Of a stretch of 19,847 bases of DNA, positions 1 through 8,798 are shown piece by piece; within the stretch, counting starts at the first letter, position 1, and each line of letters starts with the position of its first letter. Both the position numbers and the translations under genes were made by a program. The notes beneath the pieces are model-generated. The model was given only the letters and a program-made list of their open reading frames with translations. It was not told the DNA's origin and did no database searches. The stretch is from Candidatus Zixiibacteriota bacterium (GTDB lineage: Bacteria; Zixibacteria; MSB-5A5; JAABVY01). The stretch spans positions 4,224-24,070 of the forward strand of contig JAABVY010000344.1 of NCBI GenBank assembly GCA_011777135.1, in the 5' to 3' direction.

Positions 1-2553
1 CTCTATCTCACCCAAAGCATCGGGTGTGAATGAGACCAGGATCTGCCTGCTTTTATTCGCATCATCCAGAATAAAGCTGCCGGAGAAATCTATGCCATAT
101 GCAGAGGGCTCTGCATGTATGTCGGATACTTTAAGATTAAAAATCTCGGGCAGTATGATATTCGACCCAACAGTCAGATTTAAAGTCCTGGTGCTGTCTT
201 CCTGTACCTCGCCAAAATCCAGAGCAAGAGGGGTTATTTCGATCAGAGAATCTGCGTTGGAAGAAATCTGCAGGTTCTGTGTATCGACAGGATAACCTCC
301 CCAACCTGTAGTGATCAGTAGAAGCTCATAATCACCGCGCGAAACATCTTTGCTCATCGATACTGACATAGAAGTGCTGTCGAATAGTCTGGCTGTAGAA
401 TCCGCAAAGTCGATTCTTATCCGGCCTCTTGTCGGCTGCTCCGGAATGGATGCCTTGAATGATACCTGCCGATCAAATAAACCATACAGTGAATCGACAA
501 AGAGATCATAACGGTAATTATATTTATCGGATTGTATATTATAAACATCTGATTCAAAGCCAAAAACTGTTACATATTCAGTTCTGGCAGACGTGTCGGG
601 GACATCAGCGCACTGATTCAAGCACATGAGGGACACATCATATCGCCCCGGAGTCAGATATCTGTGTTCGGTATTCTGCTCCACCGATGTGTAGCCATCT
701 CCAAAATTCCAGAGCCAGCTTTCAGGACTGTAAAGCGAGCGGTCGAAGAATTCGACAGTGAGCGGGGCGGAACCCTGACGCGGCTCAGCTGTGAAATCGG
801 CTTCGACTCCAAGGAGCGCATTTATGTATCCTGTTTTCACTATTTCCGTTTGGCCGCAGGAATTAGCCGCTGTCAACTGCACACTATAGACACCAGGTAC
901 TTCATAGGTATGAGTAGGATTAATCTCCGTCGAGCCTGCCATATCTCCGAAGTTCCATGTATATTTTTTATCCCCACCCTGGGTCAGATTCTCAAAGTTC
1001 ACTGTAAAGGGTACACATCCAGCGGTCACATCAGCCTGAAAATCCGGCACCGGTTTGCTGTCCACATGAATATAATCCGTTTTACTTATGACGACTGTTG
1101 TACAGGGCGTTACCATCTCGAGAGTCACAGTGAATATACCGGTGTCCTCATATATATGGGAAGGATTGAGGATGTTATATGCCTCTTCCCCATCCCCGAA
1201 ATTCCATATTAGTGAATCATAATACCCTTTGAGGTTCAGCGCTCTGAAGTCAATCCTGAGCCCGGGACATCCATCAGTCTCGGTCAGAGTAACGAAATCG
1301 CCGGACATAGTGCAGTCAGCATATTCATCGGGACCGATATCAACCTTGCCGGCTATACTCCGGTCCTGACCCATGAAATCAAATCCCAGCATATGCGGCA
1401 GATCCTCCATGCCCATGTCAATCAATCCGGAGGCATCAGTTAAATGATAATCCCCTCCAGCAATGTCGGAAAGATTCGGATTGACGAATATGTCAGCGGA
1501 AGCTTTCGGGCATTTCGAACATCCGGTATAGGGAGTATTGTTATAGTAATTATTATTGTTATAATGCGTGATCGGGGAGTCATTCAAACCCAACCCATCG
1601 GGATTATTATCCTGAAAAATGTTGTTATAAACATATGGGTCATAGTTATATTCCACAAAAATACCCGCACCGAAATTATTGGCGGTATTACGGTAAAAGA
1701 GATTGTTATAAATATAGGCGCTTAATGATGCGATCGCGATTGCACCTCCCAATTCGGCCCGGTTGCCCCTGAAGATATTATTCTGGACCAACCAGAACGG
1801 TTCCTCACCCCGGTTGCCGTACATATATATAGCGCCGCCATGTGAATAGAATGGATCGGTTGCCCTGTTATTTTTGAAGACATTGTTATAGCATTTTATA
1901 TTGCAGCTATCAGCATAAATAGCCCCGCCATTATTGGCAGCCCGGTTTCCAGAGAAAAGATTATCATGAATATCAGCAATGCTGGAGACCAGAGTAATTG
2001 CTCCACCTGAGACAGCCGCGGAGTCATTAATGAATTCATTACTGAATATAAAGACTTCCGAATTCTCAATGTAGACTGCTCCGCCGGAAGATTCGCTGAT
2101 ACAGTTCTTGAAACTGTTGTTTATGACCATGAGTGATTTTGTATTTCTGGCATTAATAGCGGGCCGTGCCGAAATAATATTGAAACCGTCGATTACACAG
2201 CCACCGGAATTTTCATTCAGAAGGAAAACGCCGTTTTTGTCTGCGCCCGAGAGAGTAGTGGAATCAGAGCCAAACTGGCTGCGCAGATAGACCCCGTTGT
2301 ATAGATAGGAAACCTCATCTCTGTATTCATATATTCCCGGCTTAACGGTAATGGTATCCCCTGCAGACGAGTTTTTGACAGCAACTCCGATTGAACCGTA
2401 GGGATTATCGAATGATCCCTGGCCGCTATTATCGCTGCCGTCCGGGCCTACCCATAATTCCGCAGCCTGAATATTGACAGCGGCTAATCCGAAAGCCAGC
2501 ACAACAACTGCGGAGGCCGCAAACTGAAATATTTTATTAAAACAAAATCTCAT
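1..2553 (-). CDS. Secreted beta-helix / PKD-repeat surface protein (C-terminus beyond window)
   Basis: The reading frame is open from an ATG at 2553 to the left edge, giving 851 residues without a stop. Residues 1-30 form a signal peptide (charged start, hydrophobic core, cleavage near IQA/AE). Residues about 31-400 are rich in Asn and Gly with recurrent N-N-x-F and GGAI motifs, typical of right-handed parallel beta-helix (pectate-lyase-like) exoproteins, opening with the usual WVGPDGSD segment. Three PKD-type domains follow, with W-N-F-G-D cores at W450, W533 and W615. The last part (about 740 onward) has an ITPLALDFGEV segment resembling HYDIN/ASH 'choice-of-anchor' domains. The C-terminus, where a dockerin or sorting tail would be, lies outside the window. 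The gene begins 8 nt after the cohesin lipoprotein gene with no clear Shine-Dalgarno, so translation may be coupled. Family-level function: extracellular adhesion or polysaccharide binding; no catalytic site is assigned. Confidence 0.85.
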   Translation of the reverse strand, partial: MRFCFNKIFQFAASAVVVLAFGLAAVNIQAAELWVGPDGSDNSGQGSFDNPYGSIGVAVKNSSAGDTITVKPGIYEYRDEVSYLYNGVYLRSQFGSDSTTLSGADKNGVFLLNENSGGCVIDGFNIISARPAINARNTKSLMVINNSFKNCISESSGGAVYIENSEVFIFSNEFINDSAAVSGGAITLVSSIADIHDNLFSGNRAANNGGAIYADSCNIKCYNNVFKNNRATDPFYSHGGAIYMYGNRGEEPFWLVQNNIFRGNRAELGGAIAIASLSAYIYNNLFYRNTANNFGAGIFVEYNYDPYVYNNIFQDNNPDGLGLNDSPITHYNNNNYYNNTPYTGCSKCPKASADIFVNPNLSDIAGGDYHLTDASGLIDMGMEDLPHMLGFDFMGQDRSIAGKVDIGPDEYADCTMSGDFVTLTETDGCPGLRIDFRALNLKGYYDSLIWNFGDGEEAYNILNPSHIYEDTGIFTVTLEMVTPCTTVVISKTDYIHVDSKPVPDFQADVTAGCVPFTVNFENLTQGGDKKYTWNFGDMAGSTEINPTHTYEVPGVYSVQLTAANSCGQTEIVKTGYINALLGVEADFTAEPRQGSAPLTVEFFDRSLYSPESWLWNFGDGYTSVEQNTEHRYLTPGRYDVSLMCLNQCADVPDTSARTEYVTVFGFESDVYNIQSDKYNYRYDLFVDSLYGLFDRQVSFKASIPEQPTRGRIRIDFADSTARLFDSTSMSVSMSKDVSRGDYELLLITTGWGGYPVDTQNLQISSNADSLIEITPLALDFGEVQEDSTRTLNLTVGSNIILPEIFNLKVSDIHAEPSAYGIDFSGSFILDDANKSRQILVSFTPDALGEIE

Positions 2554-2561
2554 ATACACAA

Positions 2562-3392
2562 TTAAGGTACCGCTTGAGGAATTACTTCAACTTCCCCGTT
2601 TTCCAGAACCAGATTCCCGAAACCGCTTATTGGGGCGCCGGTAGGATCGGTCAGCATTGCCGTAGTTGGATTGAAGTCGAGCTGACTGGTGCCCTGCTCC
2701 AACGGATCAAAGAAAATTCGAGCTAACCAGCCGGATCCTGAGACAGGGAGCTGTCCCTGCGTAAGGGTCAGAGCGACTGCCACAAAATTGGAATCCATGC
2801 GAATTGTACTGACCGCATCAAGACCGAGAAAATCCCCAACCTGAACATCGCCGGGAGCAATAATGGTGTTATTGAACTCGATTCTGAAGCTGGCGCCAAA
2901 AAGATTCTGCACACGATAAACATAAACGTCGAAAAACTGCAAATCACCAGTCGGCACGCTCTGAAAGAGCGGATTAACCTTGAGCATCAATATTTGCGGA
3001 ACCATCTGGATGAACACAGTGACATCCTGACCCAGTCCGATGCTGGCTTCATTATTTCCATAATAAAGAAGTTGTCCCTGATTATCAAAGGCCGCCAGGG
3101 AGAAAACGATATTCTGGCCGGGTGGAACGTCCACGACCACATTGACTCCTCCCGGTCCGAAAGGTACATCCATCCTGATTATAGGAAGACTATCGCCTGC
3201 AGTCACACTGAGTTCAACCCGTGCAACATTTGAACTCAGCTGGGAGCCTTCGAAAACTGCCGCCAGTTCAACCGGCATAACAAAATCTGGTCCCGAGCTG
3301 TCACTGCATCCGACAATAATTACCACCATGACAATAGCAGCTGCGAAAACTGCTCCCAGCAAAACCGAATTTTCAGTTCTCATCTTTTCCAT
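2562..3392 (-). CDS. Lipoprotein with a cohesin-like domain
   Basis: The product is 276 aa. A signal segment ends in the lipobox IVGC, so Cys29 is the likely lipidated residue. The C-terminal half (about 135-272) reads like a cohesin domain: a V-x-T-G-D-L start, an F-G-A-S-F-R-I-E-F strand, V-x-V-G-D-F-L, a G-S-G-W-L-A-R-I-F-F strand, L-x-D-x-T-G-x-x-I, and a final G-E-V-E-V. Cohesins bind dockerin modules, and two proteins in this window end in dockerin repeats. The residues before the domain (30-130) look like a beta-sandwich that I do not recognise. The start overlaps the stop of the barrel gene as TGATG, a coupled arrangement; an in-frame ATG three codons later is possible. The domain call is by eye; a related immunoglobulin-like fold is the main alternative. 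Confidence 0.8.
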   Translation of the reverse strand: MEKMRTENSVLLGAVFAAAIVMVVIIVGCSDSSGPDFVMPVELAAVFEGSQLSSNVARVELSVTAGDSLPIIRMDVPFGPGGVNVVVDVPPGQNIVFSLAAFDNQGQLLYYGNNEASIGLGQDVTVFIQMVPQILMLKVNPLFQSVPTGDLQFFDVYVYRVQNLFGASFRIEFNNTIIAPGDVQVGDFLGLDAVSTIRMDSNFVAVALTLTQGQLPVSGSGWLARIFFDPLEQGTSQLDFNPTTAMLTDPTGAPISGFGNLVLENGEVEVIPQAVP

Positions 3393-4534
3393 CAGAAACT
3401 CGCTCCCACTCCAATAATAAATTGCCAGCCGCTTAGATCCAGTATATCATCGTCGGCAGAACCGGTAAAGTATTCGAATTCAGCCACACCGCGAAACATC
3501 TCGTAAAATGAACCAGTCACACCAGCCCCGAATCCAAAATAATTGGATGAACCGAAACTGCGGGGATGATCATCAGCATATCCATTGGCGGCAACATACT
3601 GATAATCCAGGAGGCCTTTTAATCCGATTCTCTCAGTCACGCGGTAGACAGTCTCGCCATAAATCCGGGTCTCGGCCCCATGACTCTTTTCCGGTTCAGT
3701 ATTCAATTCGCCTGAAATAATCCGCTTATCCTTTCCCCGGACAATTTCTCGAAGACCCAGCAATGCGGATATCCTGTCCTGGCTGAACCTGAATTCCGCG
3801 GTAAGATCAAAAATATCTCCATCCTTGAAGAGCGAAGTACCATCAAGCTTGTCCTCGCCGTAAATACTGTAAACAAGTGAAAGCCTTCCCCAAAACTGGT
3901 CTCTCTGGGCCGTACCGAATGCCGCAAGGCGGAGCATGTTTCCGGGCTTGTAATCCTCGATTCCCTCCAGAGGTTCATAGGCAGTCTTCAGGAGATACGA
4001 TGCCCCTCCGCCAAATGAGAAAGCGTCGAAAGTGCGTGCATAACCGGCTTCAATTGTCGCTCCGAAGCCCTCGCCATAATTTTTGATCGGGAAATTGAGA
4101 AATGATTCCGTGAGCCAGTTAACCACCCCGATCTCATCACTATCGAGGGATTTTTTGCCGGTCGGAAGGTTAATTCCCGCTCCCAGGAGAACTCGGTCTT
4201 CAAAGAAAGAGGCATATACTGCCACCCTGGAATCATTTAAACCGGTGAGAGAAATATCATCATCACCCACATCTCTGCTTGCACCGGCTGTTGACGAGGT
4301 GAAGATGATCTCCACATTGTCTCTGACCGGCACAAAGCCATATACCGGCAGCACCCACTGATTAAGAGTTGTTTCAGCGTCGGAGGTTTCGGTAATGGTC
4401 CAGCTCTGATATATAAATTTTATTTCTCCTGACGGCGGCTGTCCAAATACGATTTGCCCCTCCAAAGGCTGGTATAAAAACAGAAAACCGATCAGAAGAA
4501 AGATTATCGTCAAATATTTTCCGCTATAATTCAT
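3392..4534 (-). CDS. Outer-membrane beta-barrel protein
   Basis: The product is 380 aa with a cleavable signal peptide (residues 1 to about 26, cut near EG/Q). The mature part is made of alternating amphipathic strands rich in Gly, Tyr and Phe (for example FGATIEAGYARTF and YFGFGAGVTGSFYEM) separated by short acidic turns. It ends in ...GVGASF, a C-terminal Phe as recognised by the BAM machinery. No substrate can be assigned and I do not recognise the family. It sits between the CsgG/FlgO-like lipoprotein (6 nt spacer) and the cohesin lipoprotein (TGATG overlap), so the three are almost certainly co-translated. It may form the outer-membrane channel or scaffold for this set, which is inference from context only. 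Confidence 0.8.
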   Translation of the reverse strand: MNYSGKYLTIIFLLIGFLFLYQPLEGQIVFGQPPSGEIKFIYQSWTITETSDAETTLNQWVLPVYGFVPVRDNVEIIFTSSTAGASRDVGDDDISLTGLNDSRVAVYASFFEDRVLLGAGINLPTGKKSLDSDEIGVVNWLTESFLNFPIKNYGEGFGATIEAGYARTFDAFSFGGGASYLLKTAYEPLEGIEDYKPGNMLRLAAFGTAQRDQFWGRLSLVYSIYGEDKLDGTSLFKDGDIFDLTAEFRFSQDRISALLGLREIVRGKDKRIISGELNTEPEKSHGAETRIYGETVYRVTERIGLKGLLDYQYVAANGYADDHPRSFGSSNYFGFGAGVTGSFYEMFRGVAEFEYFTGSADDDILDLSGWQFIIGVGASF

Positions 4535-4540
4535 TATAAC

Positions 4541-5845
4541 CTACTCGTCAAATGAGCCATTAATTGTCACATTTCCAGCGCCCACCACAGGCAGTGTGTA
4601 TGGATTATCCCCCTCATCCTCTCCAATATCGGGTTGAAAACCGAGAGCCATCCGAATAGCCCTGAGACTCTGCCCTGTCTGCGCCGTAGTTACCGAAGTG
4701 GCATAGACTGCAAAATCCTCGGCAATCTCCGCTGGAGGTTCAACCTCGCCGGTGTAATCGGAAAGTCCTTCGACCTGGCCATGAGCTTTCACCGCAAGTG
4801 CAAAATCGGGATCGGCCGCGAGAGCGTTATCGAACTGCTCCTGGGCCAGCGAATACATGCCCTGATCCATATATTGGAGTCCCAGGCTGTACGACAGGAA
4901 GGCCTGAAAAGAGCTGGTAGGCTGCGCCAGAAACTCCTCTTCCTCCTCGGGAGAGAGTTCATATCCAAGCGTGCTCAGGACATTTCTGGCCACATTTTTC
5001 TGTAATGCGAAGAATCTCTGCAGATCTCCCTCGACATCCTCGGGGTAATCCACAAAACCGTCCTTTACACCGATAACACCGGATTCAATTACAACCTCAT
5101 CATCCCCTTCCTGGGATAGCTGTCCGGAGACAATTTTGGATGCTCCGATAAGTTTGCCCACGCGGGGCACCCGATCCTTGTCGAAATATTCCGACCTGGT
5201 TAGCTGGATCTCATCCATGATGGCCTGAAGTTTCAGACGCTCGACGACCTTTAGCTCCGGAACACTGCTCAGGTCTATGATCAGAAGCTCGGAAAGACCC
5301 CGTGCCAGGGGGGCATAGCGAGGCGTGAGGTTACCCGGATTAAAACCCAGTACAGCCAGGGTATTATCCGGTATCTCCTCGGTTTTTATCGATTTCTCCT
5401 GGGAGATGATCCGATTAACCTCTTGCTGGATCGCCTTATCGGTCAGGTACCTGACCCGGTGCCTGATCCGGCCGGAGATTTCCTCATCCGGATGCTCATC
5501 AAGGAAAGCTCGATAGATATCCGCGGCCTGCTCCAGTTCTCCCAACCGCTCATATGACAGTCCCAGAAATAAATTTACGGAACCGTCTTCGGGCGCCAGA
5601 ATTGCCGCCTGCTTGAGGGCATTAACAGCTTCGCCGTAATTTCCAGCCCGATAATGCGCAATACCCATGAATTTCCAGGACTCCGCATCGTCGGGATTTT
5701 CAGAAACCACTTGATTGAAATAGGCAATTGCGCCCTGATAGTTTCCCGCCTCGAGCTCCTCCTTGCCGCGGTTATACAGCCCGCTTGAGCAGGAAACCAA
5801 AATAAAAGATAAAGCTGTCAGGAGATACAGTAACCTAATTTTCAA
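4541..5845 (-). CDS. Lipoprotein with TPR repeats and a CsgG/FlgO-like domain
   Basis: The product is 434 aa. It starts at a TTG preceded by AAGGA at 9 nt; the nearby ATG is out of frame and stops after five codons. The lipobox LVSC places the lipidated Cys at 19. Residues about 22-130 hold TPR-like helices (GNYQGAIAYFNQVVSENPDD and following units). Residues about 160-310 match the CsgG/FlgO/TolB-N type fold: TLAVLGF, a GLSELLIIDL helix, KVVERLKLQAIMDE, and VGKLIGASKIVSGQL. A further TPR-like pair follows (about 318-355), then an acidic tail. The family builds periplasmic or outer-membrane assemblies; here it would sit at an envelope leaflet. It is a clear paralogue of the upstream gene (shared VVER, VGKL-[IV]-GA, DVEGD or EVEGD, and ALQK or ELQK motifs). 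Confidence 0.85.
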   Translation of the reverse strand: MKIRLLYLLTALSFILVSCSSGLYNRGKEELEAGNYQGAIAYFNQVVSENPDDAESWKFMGIAHYRAGNYGEAVNALKQAAILAPEDGSVNLFLGLSYERLGELEQAADIYRAFLDEHPDEEISGRIRHRVRYLTDKAIQQEVNRIISQEKSIKTEEIPDNTLAVLGFNPGNLTPRYAPLARGLSELLIIDLSSVPELKVVERLKLQAIMDEIQLTRSEYFDKDRVPRVGKLIGASKIVSGQLSQEGDDEVVIESGVIGVKDGFVDYPEDVEGDLQRFFALQKNVARNVLSTLGYELSPEEEEEFLAQPTSSFQAFLSYSLGLQYMDQGMYSLAQEQFDNALAADPDFALAVKAHGQVEGLSDYTGEVEPPAEIAEDFAVYATSVTTAQTGQSLRAIRMALGFQPDIGEDEGDNPYTLPVVGAGNVTINGSFDE

Positions 5846-5851
5846 TAGGCA

Positions 5852-6904
5852 TTATCCTTTCAAGGCTAATGGTTCAAGACGTTCCTTTTTCTTCATGGCC
5901 TCCGCATATCCGGGCGCCAGATCGAGCGCCTTTTTGAATTCTGCATAGGCTTCAGAGTACTCCTTTTTATCTTCAAGAGCGAGTCCCAGAGAATAATGAT
6001 AGAGGGCCTCGTATTTCGCATCCTTGCCCTCGTTGATCTTCTCCTTAGTATCCTTGTCGACATCTATCTGCATATCATCAAGAATTTTAAAGACCAATTC
6101 CTTCTGTAATTCGAAGACATCGTCAGGGTCCCCCTCGACCTCTTCAGCCTTAATGATCTCGCCCGTTTCCACCGAGACAAGACGGCCGAATATTTTGAAA
6201 TTACTTTTATCTATCTTCATAAAACCGCCCATCAGGATGGTTTGTGCCCCAACCAGCTTGCCCATTTTAACCGCGGTACCCTTATCGGTAAGGTCGGATT
6301 GCTGAAGCTCGAGCTCATCCACGAGGAAATTGATACGGTCACGTTCGACCACACGAAGAGCGTCGGACTTGGTGATATCCTGTATCATCATCGACATCAA
6401 GCCCTTGCACAAGGGATCAAGCTTTTCCTGGTCATCAGAGATAGAGTGGTTATCGAAGTACATGACTGCAATGGTCTCTTTGTCTGTCATCGGCGGGCGT
6501 TTGGAGACGGGTATGCCCTTTTCGACAGCATACCAGATCTTCATCATCTGAGGCGGATACTCATCCGGAGTCAGCTCAATTGTGGGATCAAGATTTGCAA
6601 GTCTTTCCAGATAAGCCTGGGCTTCCTCGGTCTGACCGCGATTTACCTCCGACATGGCCAGTATCAGCAGAGCCCGTTTTTCCTGCTCCGGATTAAGCTC
6701 CTGATGTGCCAGGAGGCTGGAGGTTTTGATTACCGCATCTTCAAATTGTGCCCTGCGGTACATCTTGTTTGCATCTACAATAGTCTGTTCAATATCGCCC
6801 GATGCCAGCTCGGGCATCTCCTCCTGCTGTGCGGAAGCGCAGGCAAGAAACGAAAGCATGAGAATGAAAAAAAGCCCCGCGAAGATTTTTTTCTCCCTGA
6901 CCAT
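5852..6904 (-). CDS. Exported CsgG/FlgO-like protein with TPR repeats
   Basis: The product is 350 aa from the ATG at 6904. An AGGAGGG ribosome binding site lies 6 nt upstream (6911-6917); a TTG just before (6907) is spaced too closely. The N-terminus is a signal peptide ending SFLACASA/QQ: either signal peptidase I cleavage or an imperfect lipobox with Cys22. Residues about 38-110 are TPR-like. Residues about 145-270 are the CsgG/FlgO-like domain (TIAVMYFDN, LCKGLMSMMIQDI, LRVVERDRINFLVDEL, MGKLVGAQTILMGGF). A C-terminal TPR unit (YHYSLGLALEDKKEYSEAYAEFKKAL) closes the protein. It is the first gene of the five-gene leftward operon and precedes its paralogue by 6 nt. The domain order differs from curli CsgG; it looks like a soluble or anchored assembly or sensor factor. 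Confidence 0.85.
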   Translation of the reverse strand: MVREKKIFAGLFFILMLSFLACASAQQEEMPELASGDIEQTIVDANKMYRRAQFEDAVIKTSSLLAHQELNPEQEKRALLILAMSEVNRGQTEEAQAYLERLANLDPTIELTPDEYPPQMMKIWYAVEKGIPVSKRPPMTDKETIAVMYFDNHSISDDQEKLDPLCKGLMSMMIQDITKSDALRVVERDRINFLVDELELQQSDLTDKGTAVKMGKLVGAQTILMGGFMKIDKSNFKIFGRLVSVETGEIIKAEEVEGDPDDVFELQKELVFKILDDMQIDVDKDTKEKINEGKDAKYEALYHYSLGLALEDKKEYSEAYAEFKKALDLAPGYAEAMKKKERLEPLALKG

Positions 6905-6932
6905 CAACTACCCTCCTGGTAAAATTTAAAAG

Positions 6933-6961
6933 AAAATAGGTAGCGATATTGCAAAAATCAA
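6933..6961 (-). promoter_or_regulatory. Candidate promoter of the CsgG/barrel/cohesin operon
   Basis: On the minus strand TTGATT (6961-6956) is followed by a 17-nt spacer and TATTTT (6938-6933), about 30 nt before the AGGAGGG site of the first operon gene. Both boxes are imperfect (4 of 6 each). The -35 overlaps the inverted repeat at 6959-6973. Confidence 0.35.
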
Positions 6962-6973
6962 GTTAAAAACTTG
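6952..6973 (-). terminator. Weak terminator or operator-like inverted repeat after the kinase gene
   Basis: The minus strand reads CAAGTT-TTT-AACTTG (6973-6959) followed by ATTTTT. It is a perfect 6-bp stem, but AT-rich and short. It lies 40 nt after the kinase stop and overlaps the -35 of the next candidate promoter, so it may be an attenuator or operator rather than a full terminator. Confidence 0.35.
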
Positions 6974-7012
6974 TAACACCTACATATTTTACGTTTATAG
7001 TCTTCTTTTTGC

Positions 7013-8686
7013 TCAGTTTTTCCTTAATTTAAAATTGACTTCAACATCATCTTCAGCGCCGATGTTTATAAGCTTATATCCGCCCACAGTTTGATATCCG
7101 TCACGAACCACAGTAATCTTGTGCGGACCCTCCGGCAAATCGAAGGCAAAGGGAGTGCCAACCTCCTGCTTCTTACCATCTATATAAATCTGGCCCCACG
7201 ACGATTCACCTCCAATGAAGCTGGCGGAGACACGCACTTTCCCGGTGGGGGCGGCAAAATTATAATCCCGCGACTTCATATTTTCAGTAACTGTTACAGT
7301 ATCAAAAAAGCGGGAATTCTCCTGATCCCCTGCATCACCAACCAGGAGAATCTCATGACGACCCGGCTTCAGTGTATCCAGATAGACAGGCACATCATTG
7401 TATTGAATCTTCGTCCCATTAATATAGATCTCGGCAGCATTGTTATAATCATAAGGAGTGAAATAAATCTCCAACTTTCCATTGTAATTGGGAACCGATT
7501 GTGAGGCCTGTTGCGAGCTGGATTTAATCTGCTCATTAGCGGAAAGATCAGAAGCGGCCAGTTCACCTTTCTGCTCGTCAGCCGAGGAAAGCGCTGTATC
7601 CTGCTGGACACTTTCCGTTGCACCACCCTCTTCTTCAGTTACAGTCTGCCGGCCGCCCGGTTTAAGTGCGAACTGATAGGCAATAAAAAGGACTACGACT
7701 ATGGCAATTGCAGCCCCCAGAATAATTATCGGCCGGGGACCCTTTTTTGCAGTTGGCGGCCCAAGTACAGTTTTATCTGAATCTTCAGCGCGAATCTGGG
7801 TCTTTGTTCCGGATTCACGGTCAAAAGCAGCGGCAGCCAGGGTTGCCTCGTCATCGGTCTCCAGATCTGCACTTCTCTGAAAGTCTGCGATCTTCTGCGA
7901 CATCTCCTGAGCTGATTCAAAACGATTCTCAGGCTCCTTTTCCAGAGCCCGCAGCATAATCTCCTCCATCCCCGGCGGAACATCCCCGCGAAAATCCGAT
8001 GCTTTGGGCGGAGCCTTCTCCATATGCGCCTTCATCAAAAGAAAATCAGACTCCTCCTTAAATGGCAGTTCGCCTGTCAGCATCTGAAAAAGCGTTATAC
8101 CTGTGGAATAGAGGTCGGTGCGGTAATCAATATCTTTCCTGCCGCGAATCTGCTCAGGGGACATATAGGGCAATGATCCGGCGGCAGTGCCGGTCTGGGT
8201 CATTTTCTTGGCTCCCAGTATCTTTGCAATTCCAAAATCGGTAATTTTCACCAGCCCGGATTCAGTCACCATTATATTGGATGGCTTTATATCCCTGTGT
8301 ATGATTCCATTGCGATGGGCATATCCCAGGGCAGAAAGAAGCTGACGAGCGATCATCGCGGTATCCTGTACAGAAAATGTACCCTTAGTGCTGATTATCT
8401 CATCCACATTCCGCCCGTCCACATATTCCATGATAATGAAATGCATATCATCGATGACCTCAAAATCGTAGATGGTCACTATATTGGGATGATTCAATTT
8501 GGCCATGGCTTTGGCTTCGCGATGGAACCAGGCTGAAAACCGTTCTTCCGAGGCAAGCTGGCTGTGCAGTAGTTTAAGCGCGATTTCACGTTCGATCATT
8601 GTATCGAAGGCCCTGTAGAGTATGCCGAACCCGCCTTCGCCTCGCTTTTCACGCAATTCATATTTTCCGATTCTCTTTGTTTCCAT
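7013..8686 (-). CDS. Membrane-anchored Hanks-type Ser/Thr protein kinase with PEGA-like sensor domains
   Basis: The product is 557 aa. All kinase landmarks are present: Gly-loop GEGGFG (16-21), Lys38, Glu57, HRD (130-132) with Asn137, DFG (150-152), and MSPE (175-178), so it should be active. A linker rich in Ala, Asp and Thr (274-312) precedes one membrane helix (319-339). A Ser/Gln/Glu-rich stalk follows, then two PEGA-like beta-sandwich units (about 404-478 and 483-557), each with Y-I-[ND]-G and a P-G-R-H or E-G-P-H turn. The topology is a cytoplasmic kinase with a periplasmic sensor; PEGA units replace the PASTA repeats of PknB. The linker motif DKTVLG could be a phosphorylated FHA ligand (inference). 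An AAGGG ribosome binding site lies 9 nt before the ATG. The gene has its own promoter behind a strong terminator, and the envelope operon downstream is a plausible target or co-regulated set. Confidence 0.92.
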   Translation of the reverse strand: METKRIGKYELREKRGEGGFGILYRAFDTMIEREIALKLLHSQLASEERFSAWFHREAKAMAKLNHPNIVTIYDFEVIDDMHFIIMEYVDGRNVDEIISTKGTFSVQDTAMIARQLLSALGYAHRNGIIHRDIKPSNIMVTESGLVKITDFGIAKILGAKKMTQTGTAAGSLPYMSPEQIRGRKDIDYRTDLYSTGITLFQMLTGELPFKEESDFLLMKAHMEKAPPKASDFRGDVPPGMEEIMLRALEKEPENRFESAQEMSQKIADFQRSADLETDDEATLAAAAFDRESGTKTQIRAEDSDKTVLGPPTAKKGPRPIIILGAAIAIVVVLFIAYQFALKPGGRQTVTEEEGGATESVQQDTALSSADEQKGELAASDLSANEQIKSSSQQASQSVPNYNGKLEIYFTPYDYNNAAEIYINGTKIQYNDVPVYLDTLKPGRHEILLVGDAGDQENSRFFDTVTVTENMKSRDYNFAAPTGKVRVSASFIGGESSWGQIYIDGKKQEVGTPFAFDLPEGPHKITVVRDGYQTVGGYKLINIGAEDDVEVNFKLRKN

Positions 8687-8718
8687 ATATAAACCCTTAT
8701 AAACCCTTCGATTAGGCT

Positions 8719-8747
8719 ATTAAAAACATACACTATATATTAGTCAA
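8719..8747 (-). promoter_or_regulatory. Promoter of the kinase gene
   Basis: TTGACT (8747-8742), a 17-nt spacer, then TTTAAT (8724-8719): five of six consensus bases in each box. It sits between the upstream terminator and the kinase ATG, predicting a leader of about 25 nt. The leader contains the repeated element AAGGGTTTATA, whose proximal copy supplies the ribosome binding site. Confidence 0.6.
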
Positions 8748-8748
8748 C

Positions 8749-8773
8749 AAAAAAGGCCATTTACAAAATGGCC
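8749..8773 (-). terminator. Intrinsic terminator of the dockerin metalloprotease gene
   Basis: The minus strand has GGCCATTT-TGT-AAATGGCC, a perfect 8-bp stem with a 3-nt loop, followed directly by six T. It lies about 25 nt after the stop at 8799. Confidence 0.92.
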
Positions 8774-8798
8774 CCGATGCTGCTCTAATCAGACATGT

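Noticed and set aside
664..2290. Plus-strand frames of 60 to 182 codons inside the beta-helix/PKD gene.
   Set aside because: They are shadows of the continuous 851-residue minus-strand frame with its clear domains.
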